Source: Amycolatopsis eburnea (lineage in GTDB: Bacteria > Actinomycetota > Actinomycetes > Mycobacteriales > Pseudonocardiaceae). From it: 64,000 nt of DNA. The stretch is taken from positions 1-64,000 of the forward strand of contig NZ_RSEC01000048.1 in NCBI RefSeq assembly GCF_003937945.1, in the 5' to 3' direction. Position numbers and translations under genes: made by a program. This document shows, piece after piece, positions 33,568 to 42,625 of the stretch. Every line of letters begins with the position of its first letter. Within the stretch, counting starts at the first letter, position 1. Below the pieces are notes generated by a model. That model worked only from the letters and a program-made list of their open reading frames with translations, did not search any database and was not told where the DNA came from.

Positions 33568-35969
33568 ACACTCTGCTCACGCAGGTTCCCCCGCTTCACG
33601 ACGTCCCCGTCCATCCCGCGGCCCGGCAGCTCCTCGACCGGGTCGCGGCCGCACCCGCCGAACCGCTGCGGCTCGCCGTCGTCGCCCCCGGCGGGTACGG
33701 CAAGAGCGTGCTGCTCGCCGCGCTCGACCGCTGCTACCGGGAAGCGGGCGTCGACGCCGTGCTCGTCGACGACGCCGACCGGCTCGGCCCCGACCAGCTC
33801 GAGGAGCTGCTCGCCGGCGCGGAGGGCCCGATCGTCGTCGCGCACCGGCCGGCCCCGGTGGCGCCCGGCTGGACGCTGCTGCAGCTCGGCCCGCTCGGCG
33901 TCGAGGACATCGCCCGGCTGATGGCGGCGGTGACGGGCTCGCCCGCCGACGCGGAGGCCGCGGCCGACCTGCACGCGCGCAGCGGCGGCGTGCCGAGGCT
34001 GGCCGAGCGCGCGCTGCGCGGGCGGCTCGAGGAGTTCCGGCCGGAGCTCGACGAGCTCGACGACGCCGTGCTGCGCTACCTGATCGCGGCCGAAGCCGGC
34101 GCGGGCCGCAACCTCGACCTGTTGTCCGCGTTGCTCGACCGCGGCCCCGACCAGCTGCCCGCCGTCGTCGACGGCGCCCGCGCGACCGGCCTGCTCGCCC
34201 CGGACGACACGCTGCTGCCCCTGGCCGCGGCCGCCGTCCGCGACTTCGGCCCGCCCGCCCGCCGGCTGACGACGGTGCAGCGGCTGGTCGAGCTGCAGCT
34301 GGCGAACGGCCTGCCGGTGCTCGACCTGGCGCGGTCCCTGCTCGGCACGGGCAGCTCCGGCGCGTCCGCGGCGGCGGCCTTCGCGGCGGCGGCCGGCGAG
34401 GCGCTGTCGTCCGACGCGCGCCTGGCGGCCCGCCTGTTCGAAGCCGCCGCCGAAGCGGGCGACCGCTCGCCATCGGCGACGGCGGGCTGGGCACGCGCGG
34501 CGGCGCTGTCCGGCGACCTCGACACGGCCCTGCGGCTCGGCGACAGCATGCTCGGCGCAGAGGACGCGGAGACCAGGGCGGCGGGCGCCGCGATCGCCGC
34601 GACGGTGCTGGCCCACCGCGGCGAGCTGGCCCGCAGCGCGGAGCTGTACCACTGGGCGTCCCGCACGGCCGACCTCCCGGCGACGAGCTGGGCGGGCGCC
34701 GACGCGTTCGCGGCCATCGCGCTGGTCGGCACCGGCGACCTCCCCGGCGCCCGCCAGTTGCTCGAGACCCCCTCGCCCGGCGTCGCCCCGACGTTGTTCG
34801 CGGGCGCGGCCACCCGGATGGCAGGCGGCATCGCGGATTCGGTGTCCGGCTGCGCGACGGAGACGTTGTCCACGCTGCTGGGCGCGGCGGCGATGCTGGA
34901 GCCGGCACTGGGCGGCACGCTGCTGCCGGACAGCCCGGCCGCGCTCGCCGCGCTGGCCGCGTTGCACACCGGCGAGCTGGCGCTGGCGGAGTCGGTGCTG
35001 ACCAGGGCGCTGGAAGGCCGGACCGGCGGCGACCTCCTGGCGACGCGCCACCGCCTGCTGCTGGGCTGGGTGGCCATGACGGCCGGCGACCTGGCCACCG
35101 CGGCCGAACACCGCGACGCCGTCGCGGGGCGGCCGTTGGAGGCGCGCGACGAGCTGTTCTTCGCGACCCTGGACCTCGGCCTGGCCCGCCGGGCGAGCGA
35201 CCTGGTCGGGCTGCAGCGGTCGTGGAACCGCGCGTACCAGGCGTCGATGCGGTACCAGACGGACCTGTTCTCCCTGCTGCCCCTGGGCGAACTGGCGATC
35301 GCGGCGGCCCGCACGGGCGCGTTCGCGAAGCTGGCTCCCCAGCTGGAACGTGCTCACGGCCTCCTGTCCCGCCTCGGCGAGCCTCCACTGTGGACGGTAT
35401 CGCTGGTCTGGCACGAGCTGCACGCGGCGATCACGCTGGAGGACGCGGAGGCCGCGAAGGCACACCTGGCCACGTTGACCACGCACGCCCACTGCGGCCG
35501 CCACCCCCGCGCCCTGGCGACGGCCGCCCAGTGCTGGCTGGCGGTCCTCAGCGGAACCTTCGCCCCGGATCCGATCGCGGCGGCCGCGGCCGAACTCCAC
35601 GACCTCGACCTCCGCTGGGACGCGGCCCGCCTGGCCGGCCAGGCGGCGATCCGCACGTCCGACCGCAAGGCGATGGTCCAGCTGCTGGAAGCGGCCCGCC
35701 AGTTCCAGGGCACGGCGGCCCGCCGCGACCAGGGAACGGCGGAACCGGCGGCGGGAACGGGTCTGGCGGCGTTGAGCGAGCGCGAGCTGGAGGTGGCCCG
35801 GTTGGTGGTGGAGGGGCTGACGTACAAGCAGGCCGGGTCGAAGTTGTTCATTTCCGGGAAGACGGTGGAGCACCACATGGCCCGGATCCGGGGAAAGCTC
35901 GGGGCGGCGGACCGGCGGGAGCTGCTGGCCACGCTGCGGGAACTGCTTTCGCGGCCGGACGCCCCCTGA
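33564..35969 (+). CDS. Large LuxR-type ATP-binding regulator, IniR-like
   Basis: An 801-residue regulator. Walker A is VAPGGYGKSVLLAAL, Walker B is AVLVDDADRL. A long Ala/Leu-rich helical-repeat (TPR-like) middle follows, and a C-terminal LuxR HTH (LSERELEVARLVVEGLTYKQAGSKLFISGKTVEHHMARIRGKLGA). This is the MalT/LAL-type architecture of signal-activated ATPase activators. Its position, divergent from an iniB-iniA-iniC-like operon, matches mycobacterial IniR (Rv0339c-type) and makes it the likely activator of the locus. TTG 33564 overlaps the Hsp70-like stop; no better start is nearby. Confidence 0.85.
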   Translation: MNTLLTQVPPLHDVPVHPAARQLLDRVAAAPAEPLRLAVVAPGGYGKSVLLAALDRCYREAGVDAVLVDDADRLGPDQLEELLAGAEGPIVVAHRPAPVAPGWTLLQLGPLGVEDIARLMAAVTGSPADAEAAADLHARSGGVPRLAERALRGRLEEFRPELDELDDAVLRYLIAAEAGAGRNLDLLSALLDRGPDQLPAVVDGARATGLLAPDDTLLPLAAAAVRDFGPPARRLTTVQRLVELQLANGLPVLDLARSLLGTGSSGASAAAAFAAAAGEALSSDARLAARLFEAAAEAGDRSPSATAGWARAAALSGDLDTALRLGDSMLGAEDAETRAAGAAIAATVLAHRGELARSAELYHWASRTADLPATSWAGADAFAAIALVGTGDLPGARQLLETPSPGVAPTLFAGAATRMAGGIADSVSGCATETLSTLLGAAAMLEPALGGTLLPDSPAALAALAALHTGELALAESVLTRALEGRTGGDLLATRHRLLLGWVAMTAGDLATAAEHRDAVAGRPLEARDELFFATLDLGLARRASDLVGLQRSWNRAYQASMRYQTDLFSLLPLGELAIAAARTGAFAKLAPQLERAHGLLSRLGEPPLWTVSLVWHELHAAITLEDAEAAKAHLATLTTHAHCGRHPRALATAAQCWLAVLSGTFAPDPIAAAAAELHDLDLRWDAARLAGQAAIRTSDRKAMVQLLEAARQFQGTAARRDQGTAEPAAGTGLAALSERELEVARLVVEGLTYKQAGSKLFISGKTVEHHMARIRGKLGAADRRELLATLRELLSRPDAP

Positions 35970-36055
35970 CGTACGTGGGGCTTCTCCGGGCTGTTGGAGG
36001 GGAGCTGACACGAGGCCACCCGGCGGCGCCGGGGGATGGTGGGCGGGCGGTGGGG

Positions 36056-36799
36056 TCAGTCGCGGCTGGGGCCGAACCGTTCGGTGCGGATGCGGTGCGG
36101 GTCATGGCCCAGGGCCAGCAGGATGTCCGCCGCTGTTTCGACGAAGGCTGTCGGGCCGCAGATGAACGAGGTCGCGCCGAACTCGGCGGGCCAGGCCGCG
36201 GTGTTGAGGGTGGCGACGTCGATGCGCTTGGGGATGCCGGGGCGGCCTTCGGGGAGTTCGCGGGTGTAGACGTACGTGATGTCCAGGCCCGCCACCGGGG
36301 TGCGGAGCTCGTCGGCGTAGTACTGCTCGGCCGGGCTGCGCAGCGAGTAGATCAGCTTGAACGGGGTGCGGACACCCGCCGCACGGCGGGCGCGGATCAT
36401 GGCCATCAGGGGGACGATGCCCGAGCCGCCCGCGATGAGGAGGACCGGCTCCGGGTTCGTGGGGCGCCAGGCGAACCAGCCGCCGATCGGGCCGCGGATT
36501 TCGACCGGGTCACCGACCGCGTACGGGCCCGTCAGGTGCTCGGAGACCTCGCCGTCGGCGACGCGCTGGACCGTCAGCTCCACCCGGTCGCCGTCCGCGG
36601 GGGCGGCCAGGGAGTAGCTGCGCTGGGCGCGGTAGCCGTCCGCGGCCGTCAGGCGGACGTCGACGTGCTGGCCCGCCAGGTGTCCCGGCCAGCCGGGCAG
36701 GTCGAAGACGAGCGTGCGGGCCGTCGGGGTCTCGTCGCGGAAGCCGGCCAGGCGGGCGACCCGCCAGGCTAGTCGCCCTGATACCGCTGTTCGCGCCAT
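36056..36799 (-). CDS. Ferredoxin-reductase-type FAD/NAD(P)H oxidoreductase
   Basis: A 247-residue protein of the FNR superfamily: FAD-binding YRAQRSYSLAAPADG, AVGDPVEIRGPIGGWFAW, the NAD(P)-binding VLLIAGGSGIVPLMAMIR, then FICGPTAFVETAADILLALGHDPHRIRTERFG. It has no 2Fe-2S domain. It overlaps by 31 bases the molybdopterin enzyme gene, so it probably passes electrons between NAD(P)H and that enzyme. Confidence 0.88.
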   Translation of the reverse strand: MARTAVSGRLAWRVARLAGFRDETPTARTLVFDLPGWPGHLAGQHVDVRLTAADGYRAQRSYSLAAPADGDRVELTVQRVADGEVSEHLTGPYAVGDPVEIRGPIGGWFAWRPTNPEPVLLIAGGSGIVPLMAMIRARRAAGVRTPFKLIYSLRSPAEQYYADELRTPVAGLDITYVYTRELPEGRPGIPKRIDVATLNTAAWPAEFGATSFICGPTAFVETAADILLALGHDPHRIRTERFGPSRD

Positions 36800-37368
36800 G
36801 GATCCCCGTAGTCGTGGTAGCCGGCGTGCTCCCAGAAGCCCGGCTCGTCCCGGGTCTTCAGCTCCAGCCCGCGCACCCACTTCGCGGACTTCCAGAAGTA
36901 CAGGTGCGGCACCAGCAGCCGCGCCGGGCCGCCGTGCTCGGGCGTGAGCGGCCGGCCGCCGTACTCGTAGGCGATCCAGGCCTGGCCGTCGAGCAGGTCG
37001 GCCAGCGGCAGGTTCGTCGTGTACCCGCCGTAGGAGTGGACCATGACGTAGTCGGCCTCGGTGTCGAGCCCGCCGACCAGCGTGTCGACCGCGACGCCGC
37101 GCCACCGCGTGTCCAGTTTGGACCACTGGGTGACGCAGTGGATGTCCACCGTGGGCTTCTCGCTCGGCAGGGCCATCAGCTCGGCCCAGCTCCACGTGTG
37201 CTTGTCACCCTTTTCGGTGGTGACCGTGAACTCCCACGTCTCGGTGCGCACGCGCGGCGTCGGCCCCGCGGACAGCACCGGGAAGTCCTCGGCCAGGTAC
37301 TGACCGGGTGGCAGCCGCGGGTTGCCGCTGCGGGCCCGGCCCTGGAAACCCGGCGTCACGACACCCAT
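36769..37368 (-). CDS. Sulfite-oxidase-like molybdopterin enzyme
   Basis: A 199-residue cytoplasmic member of the sulfite oxidase/MsrP catalytic-domain family. The Mo-binding cysteine lies in TVDIHCVTQWSKLDTRWRGV. Further landmarks are VMVHSYGGYTTNLPL, EYGGRPLTPEHGGPARLLVPHLYFWKSAKWVRGLEL. No signal peptide is present, and it lacks the dimerisation domain of sulfite oxidase. The ATG has GGGAG upstream. It forms an operon with the flavin reductase; the substrate is unknown, with sulfoxide reduction a reasonable guess. Confidence 0.87.
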   Translation of the reverse strand: MGVVTPGFQGRARSGNPRLPPGQYLAEDFPVLSAGPTPRVRTETWEFTVTTEKGDKHTWSWAELMALPSEKPTVDIHCVTQWSKLDTRWRGVAVDTLVGGLDTEADYVMVHSYGGYTTNLPLADLLDGQAWIAYEYGGRPLTPEHGGPARLLVPHLYFWKSAKWVRGLELKTRDEPGFWEHAGYHDYGDPWREQRYQGD

Positions 37369-37397
37369 GCGGCACTCCCTTCGCGGTCCCGCCGAGC

Positions 37398-38006
37398 CTA
37401 CGCCCGGACCCGCAGCCCGAGCGACGTGACGAGCACCGCAGCCTGTTCGGGTGACACGATCGCGCCCGCGAGGTCGGCGTTCAGCGGGTCGAGCGCCGAC
37501 AGGTCGCTGCCCCGCAGCTCGGCGCGCGGCAGCTTGACCGCGTGCAGCATCGCCGCGGACAGGTCGACGTCGGCGAACACGGCACCACCGCAGTTGGCCC
37601 CGGTGAGGTCGGCCTCCCGCATGCGGACGCCCTGGAAGCTGACCGACCGCAGGTCGGCACCCGCCAGCCCGGCGAACGACCAGTCGCCGCCGACGACCCG
37701 CAGCGGCCGCAGCTCGCATTCGGTGAACGTGGCGCCGACGAGCTTGCAGCCGGTGAACTCGGCGTCGAAGAAGTTGCACCGCTTGAAGGCGCAGCCGGCG
37801 AACGACGAGTCCACGTGCCGCGACGCGTTGAAGCGCACGTTGCCGAACACGCAGTCGGTGAAGACCGAGTTCTGGACGACGGCCTCCGAGAAGTCGACCT
37901 CCAGGAACTCGCACCGCGCGTAGTGGCGTCCGGTGATCTCCTCTCCGTACCAGTCGTCGCGGGAGAACCGCTGCTCTTCGACGGGATCTTGCGTGGCCTC
38001 GGGCAC
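37398..38006 (-). CDS. Pentapeptide-repeat protein
   Basis: A 202-residue protein with the A(D/N)LXX-type beta-helix repeat across most of its length (CEFLEVDFSEAVVQNSVFTDCVFGNVRF, CAFKRCNFFDAEFTGCKLVGATFTECEL, AGADLRSVSFQGVRMREADLTGANCGGAVFADVDLSAAMLHAVKL). Such quadrilateral helices can mimic DNA; some protect gyrase from quinolones (Qnr/MfpA), but I see nothing that proves this here. GTG start, divergent from the next gene with only 17 bp between them. Confidence 0.87.
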   Translation of the reverse strand: MPEATQDPVEEQRFSRDDWYGEEITGRHYARCEFLEVDFSEAVVQNSVFTDCVFGNVRFNASRHVDSSFAGCAFKRCNFFDAEFTGCKLVGATFTECELRPLRVVGGDWSFAGLAGADLRSVSFQGVRMREADLTGANCGGAVFADVDLSAAMLHAVKLPRAELRGSDLSALDPLNADLAGAIVSPEQAAVLVTSLGLRVRA

Positions 38007-38023
38007 CCCGCCAGGCTAGCGGC

Positions 38024-38929
38024 ATGCTCGACGCCGACGAGGTCCGGAACGCCGTGCCGATGCCGGCCGCCGTCGACGCGGTGCGGGAGGCGTTCCTCGA
38101 CCTCGCCGCCGGCCGTTTCGCGGTGCCGCAACGGTTGTCGTTCGGCGGCGGCACGACGCTCGTCATGAGCGCCTGCCACACCCCGTCGTCGACCACGGTC
38201 GTCAAGACGCTCAACCTGGCCGCCGGGCGCACCCCGATGCTCCTCGGCACGCTGGTCTGGAACACCGCCGAAGGCCAGGTGGTCGCGGACGCGGTCGAGA
38301 TCACCGCGCTGCGCACCGGCGCCGTTTCCGGTGTCGCCACGGACCTGCTGGCCCCGGCCGGCGCGAGCAAGCTCGCCCTGCTGGGCACCGGCGCGCAGGC
38401 CGCCGACCAGGTGCGTGCGGTGGCGGCGGTGCGCCCGGTGCGGCACTTGGCCGTGTACGGCCGCGACCGCTCGCGCGCGTCGGCCTTCGCAGCACGGCTG
38501 GGCGCCGAGCTCCCGGAGGTGACCACGCGGGTCGCCGCGAGCGCGGAAGACGCGGTTTCCGATGCGGAGATCGTTTGCTGTGCTACTTCGTCGAGTACTC
38601 CTCTCTTCGCTGCCGACGCCTTGCCCGAACGGGTTCACGTCAACGCGATCGGGTCGTATCTTCCGTCCATGCGGGAACTTCCCGCGGAATTGCTCGCCAC
38701 GGCGGGGTGCGTGGTGGTGGATCAGGTCGAGGCCGCTCTCGAAGAAGCCGGTGAGGTGATCCACGCGGTGGATGCCGGGCTGCTTCACCGTGAGGAGCTG
38801 CTCGAACTGGGGCACGCGCTGCGCGAGCCCCCGGTGGTGCGCGGGCGGACGGTGTTCAAGTCCGTTGGTCTCGCCGTGCAGGACTGGGCCGTGGCCCGGC
38901 TTCTCGGCGACGCGCTCGGCCGGACCTAG
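38024..38929 (+). CDS. Ornithine cyclodeaminase/mu-crystallin-family protein
   Basis: A 301-residue NAD(P)-binding protein: MLDADEVRNAVPMPAAVDAVREAFLDLAAG, VVKTLNL, the substrate-site ITALRTGAVSGVATDLLAP, Rossmann ASKLALLGTGAQAADQVRAVAAV, and VHVNAIGSYLPSMRELP. The family includes ornithine cyclodeaminase, ketimine reductases and alanine dehydrogenase; the exact reaction is open. It stands alone. After its stop, about 200 bp hold no recognisable gene. Confidence 0.86.
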   Translation: MLDADEVRNAVPMPAAVDAVREAFLDLAAGRFAVPQRLSFGGGTTLVMSACHTPSSTTVVKTLNLAAGRTPMLLGTLVWNTAEGQVVADAVEITALRTGAVSGVATDLLAPAGASKLALLGTGAQAADQVRAVAAVRPVRHLAVYGRDRSRASAFAARLGAELPEVTTRVAASAEDAVSDAEIVCCATSSSTPLFAADALPERVHVNAIGSYLPSMRELPAELLATAGCVVVDQVEAALEEAGEVIHAVDAGLLHREELLELGHALREPPVVRGRTVFKSVGLAVQDWAVARLLGDALGRT

Positions 38930-39136
38930 CTGTGTTGCCAGGAGGCGTTGGGCGACGCGGACGTCGACGCCCTCGATGGGGCCGACGATGATCAGCAGGC
39001 CACCCGACTTCCGCATTGCTCGTCTAGCTCACCACCCGTATCCGGGGTGAGGCGGAGAGCAACCGGGAGCGGCCAAACGGCGCAATCTGCGCCGTGCAGC
39101 GTTTGATCAGTCACCCGATCCGGGAATTTTCGGGGC

Positions 39137-39430
39137 ATGTCTCCTTGGCGAACCACCACCAGACGGAACACGGCCGTGCGGGTCATCACGGCGATCGGCG
39201 CGATCTTCGCGGGGATCGAAGTTCTCTACATGATCATGGTGCTGGCCGGCGCCAACGCCGGCAACGCGTTCTTCGTCTTCATCAAGTCACTGGCGGTTCC
39301 TCTCGCCTTGTTCTTCCCGGGGCTGTTCCCGGTGAGCAACCCCAGCCTGGCCGTCATCCTCGACTTCGGCCTGGCCGCGGTGTTCTGGCTGGTCGTGACC
39401 GGCATCATCGCCCGCTTCGCCGGCCGGTGA
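39137..39430 (+). CDS. Small membrane protein
   Basis: A 97-residue protein with a basic N-terminus (MSPWRTTTRRNTAVR) and three hydrophobic segments (VITAIGAIFAGIEVLYMIMVLAGA, FFVFIKSLAVPLALFFPGLFP, LAVILDFGLAAVFWLVVTGIIARFAG). Codon use is biased as in real genes of this genome. The family is not recognised. The 207 bp upstream of it (38930-39136) show no other gene. Confidence 0.65.
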   Translation: MSPWRTTTRRNTAVRVITAIGAIFAGIEVLYMIMVLAGANAGNAFFVFIKSLAVPLALFFPGLFPVSNPSLAVILDFGLAAVFWLVVTGIIARFAGR

Positions 39431-39511
39431 CCGGCGGCGGACCGCCGCTTCGCGCCACCGTCGGGCCACCCGCCCTCGGCATCCGCAGCGTCCTTCGGCG
39501 ACACTGGGGAG

Positions 39512-40324
39512 ATGAGCGACGGCAGGTGGTTCGACGGCTGGTCGCCCTGGCCCGAGCTGGCCGGGCTGGCCGCGGCCGGGCGTTCGCTGCTGCCGAACGT
39601 CCCGGTCACCCCGGCCGCGCTGGTGCGGACCGTCACCGAGCAGCTCGTCGGACGGCGGCTGACCGCGAAGGTCGATGACCGCGAGGTCGGCCTGACGCTC
39701 ACCGAACTCGACTACCCGGCCGGCAGCCTCCGGCTGGCCACCGGACGGGTCGGCGACGTCCGGATCGTCGCCGAAGACGTCGACTGGCCCGAACCCGAAG
39801 GCGGCAGCATCCCGCTGCGCCGGGTCACCGTGCTCGCCGAAGACGTCCGCCTCCGTTCACTGCCCACGCCCGCCGCCAAGCCCGCCCGCGTCGAGCTGCG
39901 GATCGCAGTTTCCGCCGACGTGCTGCGGGAACGGGTGGCGAAAGCCCGCCCCGGGATCGTCGCGGCGCCGGCCGCGAACGGGCTGCTGCGGATCCACTGG
40001 GCGAAGCGCCCGCTCTGGGGCCACTTGACCCTGCGCCCCGAGGTGGGCGACGACGCCGTCGTGCTCGTGCCGCAGACCCTCCACATCGGACAACGGCGAC
40101 TACGGCCGCCACGCCGCTTTCGCCCCATCGTGCTTCCCCTGCCGGAACTCCCGCCGGGCATAAGGCTGACGAAGGTGGAGCCTCGGCACGACGAACTGGT
40201 GCTGCACACCGTGGCGGAGGAATGGCCGGAACGCCTTTCGCGCATCCCGCTGCCCGACCTGCTGAGCTGGCTGACCACGGCCGCCGTGACGTTGACGCTG
40301 CCCAAACTCGGCGCTCGTTCATGA
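39512..40324 (+). CDS. LmeA/DUF2993-like protein
   Basis: A 270-residue protein without signal peptide or membrane helix. Repeating beta-strand pattern with the DUF2993-like LTLTELDYPAGSLRLATGRVGDVRIVAEDVDWPEPEGGSIPLRRVTVLAEDVRLR suggests a lipid-binding tubular fold similar to LmeA-type proteins. The C-terminal half (PGIRLTKVEPRHDELVLHTVAEEW) fits this. GGGGAG precedes the ATG. The family call is moderate; the usual N-terminal anchor of LmeA is absent. Confidence 0.62.
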   Translation: MSDGRWFDGWSPWPELAGLAAAGRSLLPNVPVTPAALVRTVTEQLVGRRLTAKVDDREVGLTLTELDYPAGSLRLATGRVGDVRIVAEDVDWPEPEGGSIPLRRVTVLAEDVRLRSLPTPAAKPARVELRIAVSADVLRERVAKARPGIVAAPAANGLLRIHWAKRPLWGHLTLRPEVGDDAVVLVPQTLHIGQRRLRPPRRFRPIVLPLPELPPGIRLTKVEPRHDELVLHTVAEEWPERLSRIPLPDLLSWLTTAAVTLTLPKLGARS

Positions 40325-40460
40325 CTCTCCCTCGCGTGCGGTAAGCCGGTAGTGGCTCACAGCAGCCAACGTACTCGAACGCCCGTTCGAACACATCACT
40401 CACACGGGTAGAGCTGGGAATGCGTTGCGCGGCAACGGAAATCCGGTCGGGAGACCCCGA

Positions 40461-41027
40461 TCAGGCGTCCCGGTCGCGGAGGTACCGGGTGTGGTCCGCC
40501 TGCCGGTCGATCTCCGCCGCGTAGAACCGCTCGGCCACCCGGTGCGCCTCGGCCTCCAGCAAACCCAGCTGTGCGACCAGTTCCTCCCCCGCGCTCGCCC
40601 GCCGGGCCGCGAACCACCACGGGAGGTTCAAGTACGTCTGCACCGACACCGGCAGGTCCGTCCCCGCCAGCCGCTCCACCGCGTGCCGCAGATCGGGGTC
40701 GGCCGCGAGCCGGTCCGGACGGGACAGCAGGTCGGAAAGCACCTCCGCGATCCGCCGCACGGTGTCCACAGAGGACGACGGCAGCCGCGAAGACTGCGCG
40801 GTCACCGAAGCGACCATCGTCTCCAGGGAAGCCCGCAGCGACGCGGAAGTGTCCGGGACCAGCCGCACCTTCTCCCCCGGCGCGAGCAACGCCCCCGCCA
40901 GGTACAACGCCACCACGACCAACGGCCACACCCACCCGACCACCCCGGTCAGGTACAGCACGACGCCGGTCAAGCCGCCGACGCAGCCGGCGAGGTTTTT
41001 GGTCGAGCCCAGGTAGCGCAGCATCAT
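40461..41027 (-). CDS. Membrane protein closing the TelA/VWA operon
   Basis: A 188-residue protein with a tandem N-terminal membrane hairpin (LAGCVGGLTGVVLYLTGVVGWVWPLVVVALYLAGALLAP), then a helical cytoplasmic domain (SLRASLETMVASVTAQSSRLPSSSVDTVRRIAEVLSDLLSRPD…YLNLPWWFAARR…GEELVAQLGLLEAEAHRVAERFYAAEIDRQADHTRYLRDRD). I do not recognise it. Its first ATG overlaps the VWA gene stop by four bases, so it belongs to that operon and may be its membrane partner. Confidence 0.75.
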   Translation of the reverse strand: MMLRYLGSTKNLAGCVGGLTGVVLYLTGVVGWVWPLVVVALYLAGALLAPGEKVRLVPDTSASLRASLETMVASVTAQSSRLPSSSVDTVRRIAEVLSDLLSRPDRLAADPDLRHAVERLAGTDLPVSVQTYLNLPWWFAARRASAGEELVAQLGLLEAEAHRVAERFYAAEIDRQADHTRYLRDRDA

Positions 41028-42625
41028 TGGTACCCGCGGATCTCCTTGAACACGTCGGACAGCTGGGTCTCGCGCGCGTCGAACACCTTCCCGCCGGTCA
41101 TCGCCGCGACGTCGGCCAGCTCGTCGCCGCTGCCCTCGCCGAACAGCACCGTGAACACCGGGACCTGCTTGACCGGCGGCGGGATCGTCCCGAACGCGAG
41201 CTTGAAGTCCGCCAGTGACGAGCCGTTCGCGTTCTCGCCGTCGGTCATCAGGACGATGGAGGTGAACCGGTCGGGATCGCGCGCCTGCACCGGTTCCAGC
41301 TCCCGGTAGGCCGCCGACAGGCTGTCGTAGATCGCCGTCCCGCCACCCGCCGACAGGCCGTCGGCGAACGTCTTGATGCGCGCCAGTTCGGCCGCCGGGT
41401 CCTGCTCCGGCACGGTGAACGTCGTGGCCCCCGACGGCCGCGTGTTGAACGGCAGCATCACCACCTCCTCGCGGCTCCGGAAGCGCCGGTAGCGCCCGGT
41501 CAGCGAGTTGTCCGCCCCGGTCAGCCCGGCCAGCGCGGACCGCAGCGACTCGATCCGCTCCCCCTTCATCGACCCCGAGGTGTCGAGCACGTACAGCGTC
41601 CGCGACGGGCGGCGGATCTTGTCGAAGTACGCCTGGAGCAGCGCGTCCACGGCCTGCTGGGTCACCGGGAACGGCAGCTCGACGAGATCGTGCGCCGCGA
41701 ACTGCGACCCCAGCGCGACACCCGGCACGACCGGCCGCCGCTGGGTGGTCTCCATGATCCGCTTCTGGACCTCGGGCGTCCGCAAGTAGTCCGACAGCCG
41801 CTGGTGCGCCGACCGCGCGTCGTCACCGGCGGAAGCCAGCAGGGAAAGCGGGTAGTCCGCCGTGACGACGCCGTCGCTCGGGTAGACCAGCGTCAGCGGC
41901 GCGGGCAGCTTCCCGGACGCGTTCGCCGACAGCAGCACCGACTCGTAGTTGATCAGCCCGTCGACCGGGTCCGGGCCGGTCGCGCGCCGGATGTAGGCGT
42001 CCGACAGCCACCCCGACGAACCCGCCGAAAGCGCCTGGGCGCTGAAGAACTGCGTCAGCTGCGGGGTCACCGAGGCGATCTGCCGAGCGTCGATCGCGTT
42101 GCCCGCTCCTGCCAGCGCCGAGGCGACGCCGACCAGCGCCGAGAACCCGGAGTTCGACGCCGACGGGTCCGTCATGCCGTAGCTGAACGCCTTCTTCCCG
42201 GCCTGCGCGGCGATCTCGCCCCAGCTGACCGGCTTTCCCGTCCAGCCGAGCCGCTGCGCGACCGGCGCGGCCAGCCCCAGCACCACCGGGGAGCTCATGA
42301 TCTTGACCTGGTTGCCGAGCCGCTTCGCCGCTTCGGGAATGCCTGCCAGGTAACGGTTCGAGGAGAACCACACGGCGTCGTACTTGCCGTCGACGCCGCC
42401 GTTCGCCAGCGCCTCGGCTCCTTCGAGAGTGCCGGTGAACGTGAACTTGACCTTCACCCCGGTGGCCTGCGCGGCTTCGTCGAGCACCGGCTGCATGTCC
42501 GCCAGTTCGCTGCCCGCGAGGATCCGCAAGGTTCCCGGCTCGGGCTCCCCCAGCGGCGCCGACGAGGAATCGGAACACCCGGCCAGCACCAAGGCGCTCA
42601 CCGCGAGCGCCAGTACCTTCCTCAT
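41024..42625 (-). CDS. Lipoprotein: solute-binding domain fused to VWA domain
   Basis: A 533-residue exported lipoprotein (lipobox LAGC, Cys17). Residues ~30-320 are a type II periplasmic-binding fold (GTLRILAGSELADMQPVLDEAAQATGVKVKFTFTGTLEGAEAL, DAVWFSSNRY, TDPSASNSGFSALVGVASAL). Residues ~340-525 form a VWA domain with an intact MIDAS (LDTSGSMKG at 348-352, later TRPSGATTF and LMTDGENANG). The binding domain of the first operon gene is of the same class. The combination suggests metal-dependent protein contacts outside the membrane. It overlaps both neighbours by four bases. Confidence 0.88.
   Translation of the reverse strand: MRKVLALAVSALVLAGCSDSSSAPLGEPEPGTLRILAGSELADMQPVLDEAAQATGVKVKFTFTGTLEGAEALANGGVDGKYDAVWFSSNRYLAGIPEAAKRLGNQVKIMSSPVVLGLAAPVAQRLGWTGKPVSWGEIAAQAGKKAFSYGMTDPSASNSGFSALVGVASALAGAGNAIDARQIASVTPQLTQFFSAQALSAGSSGWLSDAYIRRATGPDPVDGLINYESVLLSANASGKLPAPLTLVYPSDGVVTADYPLSLLASAGDDARSAHQRLSDYLRTPEVQKRIMETTQRRPVVPGVALGSQFAAHDLVELPFPVTQQAVDALLQAYFDKIRRPSRTLYVLDTSGSMKGERIESLRSALAGLTGADNSLTGRYRRFRSREEVVMLPFNTRPSGATTFTVPEQDPAAELARIKTFADGLSAGGGTAIYDSLSAAYRELEPVQARDPDRFTSIVLMTDGENANGSSLADFKLAFGTIPPPVKQVPVFTVLFGEGSGDELADVAAMTGGKVFDARETQLSDVFKEIRGYQ

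Noticed and set aside
33551..36772. A 1,073-residue open frame in the LuxR-type gene region
   Set aside because: Out-of-frame shadow of the regulator and reductase genes; composition is Arg/Gly-biased without motifs.
37398..38006. Pentapeptide-repeat gene as a quinolone-resistance (Qnr/MfpA) determinant
   Set aside because: The repeat fold alone does not show gyrase binding, and many actinomycete pentapeptide proteins are unrelated to resistance.
37481..39016. Minus-strand frame starting MRKSGGLLIIVGPIEGVDV
   Set aside because: The first ~30 residues look gene-like and could be a relic of a gene end, but the rest is antisense to the ornithine cyclodeaminase-like and pentapeptide genes.
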